NCBI GenBank assembly: GCA_030916975.1
Contig: JAUPVO010000007.1
Span: forward strand, 1-33,086
DNA length: 33,086 nt
Origin: Patescibacteria group bacterium
Lineage (GTDB): Bacteria; Patescibacteriota; Minisyncoccia; Phycocordibacterales; UBA5272
Direction of reading: 5' to 3'
The translations under genes and the position numbers were made by a program. Shown piece after piece: positions 24,942 to 31,412 of this stretch; the stretch's first letter is position 1; every line of letters begins with the position of its first letter. Below the pieces are notes generated by a model. The model had not been told where the DNA came from. It did no database searches and saw nothing but the letters and a program-made list of their open reading frames with translations.

Positions 24942-24963
24942 TACCAACCCTTAGAGGTTGGTA
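24942..24963 (-). terminator. Terminator of the minus-strand RNA after the nuclease gene
   Basis: TACCAACC (24942-24949) and GGTTGGTA (24956-24963) form an 8-bp stem with a 6-base loop. The minus strand continues with TTTTTGTTT, the plus strand does not have a good T-run, so it mainly serves transcripts coming from 25.0 kb leftwards. It starts 10 bases after the nuclease stop codon. Confidence 0.7.
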
Positions 24964-25050
24964 ACTTTGTTATGCCTGCCTTCAGCTTAGGTAAACCTTA
25001 TCCGAGAAAGGGCTTGCGCCCACAGGCATATGTATACACTACACTATACC
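24964..25050 (-). ncRNA. Candidate three-way-junction RNA
   Basis: TATGCCTG (24971-24978) and CAGGCATA (25023-25030) pair perfectly over 8 bases and enclose two further hairpins: GGGC-TTGC-GCCC (25010-25021) and an AGG/CCT stem with loop TAAA (24989-24998). On the minus strand the first of these has a GCAA tetraloop. A minus-strand terminator follows at 24942-24963. The promoter is not clear (TTGCAT and a TAGTGT-like box near 25060-25030). I compared it with hammerhead, twister and several small riboswitches and found no conserved core. It may be a regulatory RNA or riboswitch-like element. Confidence 0.5.
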
Positions 25051-25110
25051 CAATTTGTATGCAAGTAGATAGTAAATAAGGCTTGCAAAATAATGGCTTT
25101 GCATAGGTCA

Positions 25111-25138
25111 TTGACATAATACATATTTGTGATATTAT
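25111..25138 (+). promoter_or_regulatory. Promoter of paralogue B
   Basis: TTGACA (25111-25116) and TATTAT (25133-25138), 16 bases apart; the -35 and following TAAT are identical to the promoter of paralogue A. A leader of about 50 nt follows. Confidence 0.8.
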
Positions 25139-25193
25139 ATAAACTGACTTTAGGAAATAGCACATTCAAACAAACTCTTCGCTAGGAGGCGAA

Positions 25194-25628
25194 ATGGACC
25201 CCATCCGTCAAATTGAAACTCTCGTCGCAATTCTGCTCGCATCTTTTGATACTCAGATCCAGTTAATACAGTTTCTTGGTCGGCATCAGATGCGTTCAGC
25301 TCTCGTCCACCACACCAAGACACTGATTGAAGCATTGCTTCGTTCAATTGAAAACATTGAACGTCAGTTCATGGAGGAAGTTGAAAGCGAAGCAGAGCAA
25401 GTACTCGGACAATCTGCAACTCTTGCCAAAGCCATCACTGAAGCAAAAGATGAAATGCCAGAAGTTGAAATGCTTCAAGAGCTTGCTCAGATTGCCAAGA
25501 GTGGTCACCGTTCTCTTACTTCTTCTCTTGCAGAAGGAGAAAAGGAGGTGACCGATGAACTGGTTGGTAGGTTCACGAAGATGAAGGACAAGATCAAAAC
25601 TCTTCTGTCGCGAATTGAAGACCTGTAA
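25194..25628 (+). CDS. Small all-helical protein, paralogue B of a pair
   Basis: This 144-residue protein has the same length as and about 40% identity to the protein at 21673-22107; the two align end to end without gaps. It starts MDPIRQIETLVAILLASFDT, is free of signal or membrane segments and looks completely helical, with an acidic centre (EEVESEAEQVLGQ) and a basic C-terminal helix (RFTKMKDKIKTLLSRIE). AGGAGG four bases before the ATG is the best Shine-Dalgarno in the window, and a TTGACA/TATTAT promoter and CACCCC/GGGGTG terminator delimit it as a single transcription unit. Family and role are unknown. Its GC is higher than that of the T4SS genes, in keeping with the pyr segment it flanks. 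Confidence 0.82.
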   Translation: MDPIRQIETLVAILLASFDTQIQLIQFLGRHQMRSALVHHTKTLIEALLRSIENIERQFMEEVESEAEQVLGQSATLAKAITEAKDEMPEVEMLQELAQIAKSGHRSLTSSLAEGEKEVTDELVGRFTKMKDKIKTLLSRIEDL

Positions 25629-25634
25629 AACAAC

Positions 25635-25676
25635 CACCCCTTACGGAAATTGCTCCGCTTTGGGGTGATTTCTTTT
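25635..25676 (+). terminator. Intrinsic terminator of paralogue B
   Basis: CACCCCTTACGGA (25635-25647) pairs with TCCGCTTTGGGGTG (25654-25667) apart from small mismatches, followed by ATTTCTTTT. Its stem resembles the terminator of paralogue A. Confidence 0.82.
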
Positions 25677-25719
25677 ATATCTATATATTATTCACAATGT
25701 TCATACATTCACACTAAAC

Positions 25720-27666
25720 TTAAGTACTCTGTATTGCTTCTCTTAACTTATCACCTAAAACTTTTGCTAATTCTTGAACATTTATATTTGCAACACTGTT
25801 TGGGTAATAATTTTTAACGTGCTCAGTACCTCTTCCTAAACCTAATCCAATTATCTTCACTTTTCCATCCTTTGTAATGTCATCAACGACTTGCTTTAAG
25901 TTGTCAGTACCAAACCCAAAATAACCGTAACCAAAACCTCTTCTATTGTTACCATCTTTGCTATGCTTACCCGAAGGGGCTGGCTGACCGTCCGATATTA
26001 CAAAAAGTATCTTTTGAGTTTCTTCTCTTTTTTTCAACCTATCACTTGTCTGTTCAACGGCCCAGTCGTCATCATTGTGACCCGCGTTACCAGAATAAAC
26101 TTCTGATAACATTTGTTCTGATGAATGTCTTACTGTATCATCCAGCTCTCCTTCAAAATCTTTATAATCATGAATTTCGGTATTAAAACCTGTAACGGAA
26201 AACTTTATGCCGATCTGATTAAGAACTTCAGACAGTACCGCAGATGCTTTGAAAGCTTCGTGTATTTTCCCTCCTATTCGCATTGAACCAGAGAGATCTA
26301 TTAAAAGAGTGATAGCATAGTCAGCTTCTTTTGGTTGCTCTCTTCTCATAAATGCGCCAGTATCAAAAGGTGACGTTCGTGCAACCTCCTCTTGAATTGC
26401 TTTCCCGATATTTATTTTTTTGCCACTCTTATAACCGCTCTCCCATCTAGTATGTTTTCTTTTGTTGAAGATTTCTTGTAGTTCATTTGTAAGATGATCT
26501 ATAAGCGGGGCACACTCGCGAAGCACTTGGGAGTATGAAATTTCTCTTCTATCTCTTTGTTCAAGCTTTTTCTTAAGATCTCCTATCTCTTTATCGTTCA
26601 AGGTAAAAGGCTTCGGTTCATCTATATCCGGAATATCCTCAAGTTCAATTTCTCCTTCATATACATCGACACCTTCTTCTGGTTCTCCACCAGGTTCAAA
26701 CTTTGCCTGTTTAGCTTTCTTAATAGCCTCAGCTTTTGCCTTCTCACCTTCAAAATGTTCGGCAAGTTTTTCCGCAAACTCTTTTATTAGTTTTTTTGCT
26801 TCCTCTTCAGTGAGAGACTTTTTACCCCTTTCATTATTTCCTTGACCACCATTTTTTGCATCTTCAATATCTTTATCGACGAGCGTTTTGAAAAGTGGCC
26901 ACACATCCCTGTAATTTATTTGAAAAGACGCTCGTGCATATTCCGTAATTGTTTCTTCACCTGTAAGTTGTCTACCTTGATGGATCACCCCAGTATCAGC
27001 TTCTTTAAGGCTTGGATATGTATTCCAGCTACGCTTAGTTGCTTCATATGTTTTAAGTACAACATCACGAACATCGTCCGGAAGATCAGGAGACAAATCA
27101 GGTTTTTCACCCACAGAAACTTTATACCACAATTTCATATACTCAAACCCAGCTTGCATAAAACGTGGATTCTTGCCAAACTTTTTGTTTGCTTCTTCCT
27201 GCATTTCTGCTTCAAACTGTGCATCTTCACTTTCAGAGCCGTATGCAAACTTCATTTCGTCACGAAAATGAGGAATATTATCAGCAACAAAGTTATTATC
27301 TCGTGGGTCTTCAATTGCATTCATCATAAAAGAAAAAGCCGGGAGTTGCCATACCTTATCTGGTATCACTTCTTTCACCCTTGAAATTCTCCTGTGACCC
27401 GCTTCGTGACTCATAACAAAACGTAGGAACTCAATAGGTTTATTAAGCAGATCATCAGGATCAGCTCTCACCACATTCTTGTCAAAATCCCAATGCCATC
27501 CTTGACTTGGATTTACCTCAACCTTCATTCCATAATCCTTTCCAATAAAATAAGCTAAAGAAGATAATATATGAAGTCTATCTTCTATGTTTTTTTTATC
27601 ATCCTCGCTAAATCGTTCAAGAGGATTATTATGTGTTAAGGATATGGCTTCTAGACGAGTGTTCAT
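25720..27666 (-). CDS. VWA-domain protein with HExxH motif, MoxR partner
   Basis: I chose the ATG at 27666 (MNTRLEAISL), because a -10-like TATTAT ends 6 bases before it; an in-frame ATG at 27705 adds 13 residues. The 648-residue protein has three parts. The N-terminal region (about 1-190) contains SHEAGHRRIS, an HExxH zinc-site motif at 87-91, and NAIEDPRDNN with E119-D120. This combination resembles gluzincin metallopeptidases. A charged Lys/Glu linker (about 265-370) follows. The C-terminal VWA domain has the MIDAS motif DLSGSM (D457, S459, S461) and a conserved LFVISDGQPAP. VWA proteins of this type work with MoxR AAA+ ATPases as chaperone or metal-insertion pairs, and a MoxR gene lies upstream. 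Whether the HExxH site is active cannot be told. Confidence 0.88.
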   Translation of the reverse strand: MNTRLEAISLTHNNPLERFSEDDKKNIEDRLHILSSLAYFIGKDYGMKVEVNPSQGWHWDFDKNVVRADPDDLLNKPIEFLRFVMSHEAGHRRISRVKEVIPDKVWQLPAFSFMMNAIEDPRDNNFVADNIPHFRDEMKFAYGSESEDAQFEAEMQEEANKKFGKNPRFMQAGFEYMKLWYKVSVGEKPDLSPDLPDDVRDVVLKTYEATKRSWNTYPSLKEADTGVIHQGRQLTGEETITEYARASFQINYRDVWPLFKTLVDKDIEDAKNGGQGNNERGKKSLTEEEAKKLIKEFAEKLAEHFEGEKAKAEAIKKAKQAKFEPGGEPEEGVDVYEGEIELEDIPDIDEPKPFTLNDKEIGDLKKKLEQRDRREISYSQVLRECAPLIDHLTNELQEIFNKRKHTRWESGYKSGKKINIGKAIQEEVARTSPFDTGAFMRREQPKEADYAITLLIDLSGSMRIGGKIHEAFKASAVLSEVLNQIGIKFSVTGFNTEIHDYKDFEGELDDTVRHSSEQMLSEVYSGNAGHNDDDWAVEQTSDRLKKREETQKILFVISDGQPAPSGKHSKDGNNRRGFGYGYFGFGTDNLKQVVDDITKDGKVKIIGLGLGRGTEHVKNYYPNSVANINVQELAKVLGDKLREAIQST

Positions 27667-27716
27667 ACTAAAATAATACCACGAGAACCTTAATATATAA
27701 GTCATTTATACAGGTA

Positions 27717-27745
27717 TTGACAAACACACATATTATTGTTAGAAT
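27717..27745 (+). promoter_or_regulatory. Promoter of RNA I
   Basis: TTGACA (27717-27722) and TAGAAT (27740-27745) are 17 bases apart, pointing away from the VWA gene. This is the first of four similar promoters in the following 800 bases. Confidence 0.8.
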
Positions 27746-27751
27746 ACGTCA

Positions 27752-27946
27752 AGCCGAAAAAGGTTGAGAGTGTGTGAATCAGTTCTAGAGAATTGGTTCA
27801 TCGTCAGGCCAGAGCTTGATGTACTTTTTTAACCAAAGGCATTGTTCTTTATATATGTAAAAATAACCCTAGAGGAAAGGAGAGCTGCAATGCAGCAAAC
27901 AATCCGATCGGTCCAAGACCCCCGCCAACCAGTGCGGGGGTCTTTT
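27752..27946 (+). ncRNA. Structured RNA I of a four-RNA array
   Basis: The predicted transcript of about 195 nt runs from a consensus promoter to a strong terminator, GACCCCCGC (27917-27925) with GCGGGGGTC (27934-27942) and TTTT. A stem CGTCAAGC/GCTTGATG (27747-27754 and 27813-27820) closes a domain holding the hairpin GAATCAGTTC-TAGA-GAATTGGTTC (27776-27799). This hairpin has the UAGA loop also seen in RNAs III and IV. A purine-rich AGGAAAGGAG precedes an ATG at 27890, but the frame has no stop before the terminator, so I treat it as non-coding. I recognise no known RNA family. The boundaries are predicted from promoter spacing and terminator only. Confidence 0.6.
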
Positions 27947-28000
27947 CATATTTATAAAATAGATTAAAAAACCTTTATAAATAAGTCTTTTGTGAAGGCA

Positions 28001-28028
28001 TTGACAAACTTATATTTTCGTGTATACT
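28001..28028 (+). promoter_or_regulatory. Promoter of RNA II
   Basis: TTGACA (28001-28006) and TATACT (28023-28028) are 16 bases apart. The whole 28-base element matches that of RNA III in all but a few positions, including TTCGTG before the -10. Confidence 0.85.
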
Positions 28029-28034
28029 ATATAC

Positions 28035-28198
28035 ATACTTTTGGACTGGTCCAGAAGTTACGAGGCTAGTGCCTCGGCCTACAAGCCCAGTGGCCTGAGC
28101 CTCCGGGCGGCCCCGCAAGGCCGTCCGAGCAGGAGTTGAAAATTGAAAACTTTCTAAACTTCAAACCCAATCACTAACTAACACTTAGTGATTTTTTT
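28035..28198 (+). ncRNA. Structured RNA II of a four-RNA array, GC-rich
   Basis: This predicted RNA of about 165 nt has a core far richer in G+C than its surroundings. It contains the hairpin CGAGGC-TAGT-GCCTCG (28061-28076) and an 8-bp stem GGGCGGCC/GGCCGTCC with loop CCGCAA (28105-28126), which a CTC/GAG helix can extend. The terminator AATCACTAA/TTAGTGATT (28169-28193) is followed by seven T. There is no reading frame of note and no match to SRP RNA, tmRNA, 6S or RNase P signatures that I can recall. GC-rich structured RNA in an AT-rich genome is a typical sign of selected folding. Confidence 0.65.
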
Positions 28199-28249
28199 AT
28201 GCAAAAATCAATAAAATAAGGCTTTTTATGCTAAATCAGGTATAAATAC

Positions 28250-28277
28250 TTGACAAAGTTATATATTCGTGTATACT
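28250..28277 (+). promoter_or_regulatory. Promoter of RNA III
   Basis: TTGACA (28250-28255) and TATACT (28272-28277) are 16 bases apart, nearly identical to the RNA II promoter, which suggests duplication. Confidence 0.85.
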
Positions 28278-28283
28278 TATATC

Positions 28284-28420
28284 AGATAGTTCTTTTTTTA
28301 AAGTGTTTTGTCCCCCAGAGGAGAGAAAACACTTAAGGTACGGAAAAGTTCCCGTGACGGGCTAGAGCTTCGTCACGGCGGACAACACCCCTTAATCTTA
28401 AATAAGATTAAGGGGTTTTT
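28284..28420 (+). ncRNA. Structured RNA III of a four-RNA array
   Basis: The predicted RNA is about 137 nt. Its 5' part holds the stem AAGTGTTTT/AAAACACTT with a loop containing CCCCCAGAGGAGAG. Its 3' part has the hairpin CGTGACG-GGC-TAGA-GCT-T-CGTCACG (28353-28377), followed by GCGGACAACACCCC. The same UAGA-capped hairpin plus GACGGACACAACACCC occurs at the end of RNA IV with a different stem sequence, so the base pairs appear to covary. The terminator has a 12-bp stem (28388-28415) with loop AAAT and a T-run. No known family is recognised. Confidence 0.65.
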
Positions 28421-28438
28421 ATTATCTTAAAATTGCTC

Positions 28439-28467
28439 TTGACAAAACAGTTTCTATGGTATATACT
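28439..28467 (+). promoter_or_regulatory. Promoter of RNA IV
   Basis: TTGACA (28439-28444) and TATACT (28462-28467) are 17 bases apart, immediately after the terminator of RNA III. Confidence 0.82.
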
Positions 28468-28473
28468 CTGTAG

Positions 28474-28818
28474 CAGGTTGCTAGGGTGTGTAAGATCCCC
28501 ACGATCAAACACATTCGTTGTTGGTTCTTAGAAAGAGCTAACAAATGCACTGTTCTTTAGTGGGAAATGGAGAGTTTCTGGCCTTAAAGCTCCAGAGAGT
28601 GCTAAGGCAAAAAGTTTTTGTGTTATAATCTGTTCTCGTTTCTCTTAGATTTCTGAGGTTTGCATAGTTGAAGTACCGCGACAAAGACCGCAAGGTCCAA
28701 GTCGCACAAAAAGTTCTTTTGGAAGTCAGTAGGTAGAGTAAGTAAGGAAAACCGGCGCGGTGAGGCTAGAGCCGAGCCACGACGGACACAACACCCAATT
28801 TTAAATTGGGTGTTTTTA
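28474..28818 (+). ncRNA. Structured RNA IV of a four-RNA array (about 345 nt, possibly two RNAs)
   Basis: The longest unit starts with a hairpin GTGTGT-AA-GATC-CCCAC-GATC-AA-ACACAT (around 28486-28514), then GTTGGTTCT/AGAGCTAAC and a TCTGG/CCAGA stem. A nested hairpin GCGAC-AAA-GACC-GCAA-GGTC-CAA-GTCGC (28678-28705) has a GNRA loop. The 3' domain (28756-28781) has the GGC-TAGA-GCC cap on a stem with tandem G-A mismatches, followed by GACGGACACAACACCC as in RNA III. The terminator ACACCCAAT/ATTGGGTGT with T-run (28791-28815) ends it, just before the end of the MoxR gene on the other strand. A TGTTATAAT (28621-28629) is an extended -10 and could start a second, shorter RNA near 28636. Confidence 0.6.
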
Positions 28819-28820
28819 TT

Positions 28821-30275
28821 TTAGACTATCTCCCAGGTAAAATCTGAAGTAGTGAGTAAACCTTGTTCAAGAGATTGTTTAAATCCGTCATCAGGAAGAG
28901 TTGTTTTTAAGTGGAGATGTTTACCTTCTGCTTTTATAGCTTCAAGTTCTGTATTGCTAAGTGGGATTGTTGGCAACTCAACAGTATCAAGAGTAAATGA
29001 TGAGATACCTAAACGTGTAGTTGTGTCAGATATAAACTCACGTGGACCACGCACATTACTTCCTAAAATCTTAAGAGCTTCCCTTAACTTATTACCAAAT
29101 TCCTTTTTATTCTTTGGTCCAGTTGGCTGAATTGTATCTGGGGTGGCCCCAAAAGATCCTAAGCCTTGTCTGCTTGGATTATCTACGGGCTTATAATCAA
29201 CTTTTATTATCATTTCCTCAAGCAATGCCTTGTCTCGTGGATCAAGAACTTTTCCAGCATAAAAATAGCGGAGTGCTTCACGAGTAACTTCAGCAATATC
29301 TCCTGTGTAGAACTTTGATATATAGGCGAAAATCCTTCTTGGTTCTTCTCGGTCATCAAAAGAAAACTTCTGACGTTGGTTATTAGCTATTTTCTTTTCC
29401 TCTATCATCTTTTGAGCTGCTTCGTGGAACGCAATATACTGGGTAACTATTTCTTGCATTCCAGGTATTTCACCAAGTCTTTCCTGTGGAAAGGATACAT
29501 CGTTTGAACGAGTAATTTTTTCTTTTGTAGTATCAACAGCAGTTTCATTTCCTCCAAGACCCGAAAGCGCTAGCACCCCAGCCTTGAAAGTACTCTGCGG
29601 AACTTTATCTGCTAACTTGTGATATGACCAACGGCGTATCTGTGCAGGATCAAGTGGCTCTCTATCTGCAAAACCTCCACCTGCGGGGTTAGTAAGTGCT
29701 ATGATTTTAAGTGCTTCAGATTTTACCTCCAAGACTTCATTACCATCTTCGGTAAGAGTTACTGTACCACTTCGCTTGTAAGCATCAAGAACTTCGTGAA
29801 GTCTAATAATGACCCCAGGGTGTGCTGAGTTATATTCATCCAAAATAAGGACCTTAATTTTACCTTCTTCAAAGCGGAGAGCTTTAGTAACAGAACCGTC
29901 AGCAAAAATATACTTAGGGTCGCTTTCATCTCTTTGGTTTGGGTTTGGGGTATATTTACCCATTAGGTCTGCTGGGTCAGTATGATTGTTAAGGTTTTGA
30001 TAATGAACCTCGTAACCAAGTTCGGCACACATCTTCTTTACTGCTGTTGTTTTACCAAGTGATGTACCTCCTTCAATAAGGACAGGTTCAGACAGAGCCC
30101 ACGATGTTGCTATTGTTCTTTCTACGTCTCTTGAAAAAGAGTCCTCTACATAATCTTTGAAGGTTTCAACTTTTGGGGCGGTTTCTCTACGCTCTGCAAG
30201 AGGCAACTTAACACCCATATACTCTTTATACTTAGCGTCATCAGCTTTTTCAATGTGTGATAGTTTTTCTTGCAT
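28821..30275 (-). CDS. MoxR-type AAA+ ATPase
   Basis: This 484-residue ATPase has Walker A GGTSLGKT (residues 69-76, after PVLIE), Walker B VLILDE (142-147), the MoxR-like helix-2 region DPADLMGKYTPN, and sensor 1 in IIALTNPAGGG followed by ADREPLDPAQIRRWSYHKL. The C-terminal lid and a further 180 residues complete it. MoxR ATPases remodel or activate partner proteins together with VWA-domain proteins; the likely partner is encoded at 25720-27666 on the same strand, although 1.1 kb of non-coding DNA separates them. It starts 4 bases after the stop of the 127-residue gene upstream, so the two are probably co-transcribed. A visible Shine-Dalgarno is lacking. Confidence 0.9.
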   Translation of the reverse strand: MQEKLSHIEKADDAKYKEYMGVKLPLAERRETAPKVETFKDYVEDSFSRDVERTIATSWALSEPVLIEGGTSLGKTTAVKKMCAELGYEVHYQNLNNHTDPADLMGKYTPNPNQRDESDPKYIFADGSVTKALRFEEGKIKVLILDEYNSAHPGVIIRLHEVLDAYKRSGTVTLTEDGNEVLEVKSEALKIIALTNPAGGGFADREPLDPAQIRRWSYHKLADKVPQSTFKAGVLALSGLGGNETAVDTTKEKITRSNDVSFPQERLGEIPGMQEIVTQYIAFHEAAQKMIEEKKIANNQRQKFSFDDREEPRRIFAYISKFYTGDIAEVTREALRYFYAGKVLDPRDKALLEEMIIKVDYKPVDNPSRQGLGSFGATPDTIQPTGPKNKKEFGNKLREALKILGSNVRGPREFISDTTTRLGISSFTLDTVELPTIPLSNTELEAIKAEGKHLHLKTTLPDDGFKQSLEQGLLTTSDFTWEIV

Positions 30276-30279
30276 AGTG

Positions 30280-30663
30280 TTATTCAGATTGGATTGTTAT
30301 TCCACCTAAAGACAGCCAGTTTCTTCCTTTTGTTTCCTCAGATTGAATAAAATCTTGAGATAGTATCATTATAAAATTAAGGTTTTCATATTTAGGAGAA
30401 ATGAAGGTTTCATTTATTTGAACTGACCCTGAAGAAAAACCCGTCACGAAATCAAACACTGAAACAGGGTCACTTATTTTTTTAGAAGAGATATAAAAAT
30501 TACCTCCTAGCCAAAACTCTTGTGCAAGTTCTTGGATATTTGCGTTTGTTTTGAACTTTTTTGAAAGAAGATGTTCTTCAACTTTTAAGGTGTGAGCTTC
30601 GTCTAATGTGATGATTATTCCTGGCTCGTGAGCACACTTGTTTTTAGTTAGAAAGTCTTCCAT
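30280..30663 (-). CDS. Unknown 127-residue protein, upstream of MoxR
   Basis: I do not recognise this small soluble protein. It begins MEDFLTKNKCAHEPGIIITL and contains an Asp-Glu-Ala-His sequence (TLDEAHTLK), but lacks any Walker A site, so it is not an ATPase. The remainder mixes strands and short helices with one cysteine. TATAAT about 25 bases before the ATG is a probable -10, with CTTTAT as a weak -35, and the gene leads into moxR with a 4-base gap, so it is likely the first gene of that operon. Its role may be to link to or regulate the MoxR/VWA pair, but no evidence beyond position supports that. Confidence 0.65.
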   Translation of the reverse strand: MEDFLTKNKCAHEPGIIITLDEAHTLKVEEHLLSKKFKTNANIQELAQEFWLGGNFYISSKKISDPVSVFDFVTGFSSGSVQINETFISPKYENLNFIMILSQDFIQSEETKGRNWLSLGGITIQSE

Positions 30664-30773
30664 AAATAGAGTTTTGTTTATCTGTAAATTATATCAGAAA
30701 ATCTAAAAAATAAAGAGTAAAAAGTGATATAATATACACAACGTTCACGATATTCACTCGTGTACCAATGTAA

Positions 30774-31412
30774 ATGGGAATACATATGAAGCCTCCAAAA
30801 GAAGAGTTCGTCACGTCAAATATTGAAATTACTCCTGATTTATTAGATGAGATAAAACATTTTTTTCCTATATTCCCAGAAAATAGTTTTAAGTACGGTA
30901 TCCTACAGCTTAAAGTAAAAGAGATAGATGAGAGTACTAAGGAAATTATTTTAGAGAGCAAGAAAAAGCCTGTTTCAAGAATTATAAAAATAAATGACCA
31001 GTATTCTGACGAGGAGGTTATTTTTTATACTTATGTACTTCTTCACGCAGAATATGACTGGTACTCTAATAAAAAGGATAGTAACTTAACCAGTTTTTGC
31101 TTGAGCTTCTTTGCAAAAGCTGAAAAGTTTACTCTGCATAAAGTACGAGATGTGTTTGTGAACTCAAGAGTATTTGAAATGTTTCTTTTTTGTTCTATAA
31201 AAAACAAAGTTGATTACGATTTACCACCTTATGAGGAGTTGTGGAGAGTATTCTTAGAGAAAGAAAACTTACTACCAAGTTCTTATACTTTATTGTTTAA
31301 TAATGAAAAAAATACAGTAAGAAAATTCAGAATAAGTGAGAAAGCTTTTGAGTGCTTTGAAAACCGTTTCGTTGCTGTTTGCGACCATTACAGGAATCGA
31401 ATATTTATTTAA
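30774..31412 (+). CDS. Unknown 212-residue soluble protein
   Basis: This protein is transcribed divergently from the MoxR operon. It begins MGIHMKPPKEEFVTSNIEIT; the second ATG at 30786 is an equally possible start. A TATAAT near 30727-30732 and a small hairpin CACGA/TCGTG lie upstream. It has mixed alpha/beta composition, aromatic-rich patches (IFYTYVLLHAEYDWYSNKKD) and no signal, membrane helix or motif that I know. Its last 123 bases overlap the 3' part of a small gene on the opposite strand. Codon use is in line with the neighbours. It is a real gene with moderate confidence, function unknown. Confidence 0.65.
   Translation: MGIHMKPPKEEFVTSNIEITPDLLDEIKHFFPIFPENSFKYGILQLKVKEIDESTKEIILESKKKPVSRIIKINDQYSDEEVIFYTYVLLHAEYDWYSNKKDSNLTSFCLSFFAKAEKFTLHKVRDVFVNSRVFEMFLFCSIKNKVDYDLPPYEELWRVFLEKENLLPSSYTLLFNNEKNTVRKFRISEKAFECFENRFVAVCDHYRNRIFI

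Noticed and set aside
24971..25030. Hammerhead or twister ribozyme
   Set aside because: The three-way junction is similar in outline, but CTGANGA and GAAA core elements, and the twister core, are missing.
26842..27384. Plus-strand frame of 180 codons
   Set aside because: It is antisense to the VWA protein, which has clear HExxH and MIDAS motifs, and it has no recognisable domain.
27890..27967. A 25-codon frame with AGGAAAGGAG upstream, inside RNA I
   Set aside because: The frame runs through the terminator hairpin and its stop lies about 20 bases after the predicted 3' end, so the transcript would have no stop codon.
28035..28818. RNA II or IV as tmRNA, RNase P RNA, SRP RNA or 6S RNA
   Set aside because: None of the conserved blocks I know (tRNA-like ends, the RNase P GAGGAAAGTCC region, the SRP GGAAGGAGCA loop, a large central 6S bubble) is present.
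27700..28820. A CRISPR array
   Set aside because: The repeated parts are promoters and hairpins of different length and spacing, with no constant direct repeat and spacers, and no cas gene is nearby.
28826..28835. CTATCTCCCA, a 10-base match to the tRNA-Val 3' end, as an attachment-site repeat
   Set aside because: Ten bases are expected by chance at a few per cent in this window, it falls in the MoxR coding end, and there is no integrase or longer repeat.
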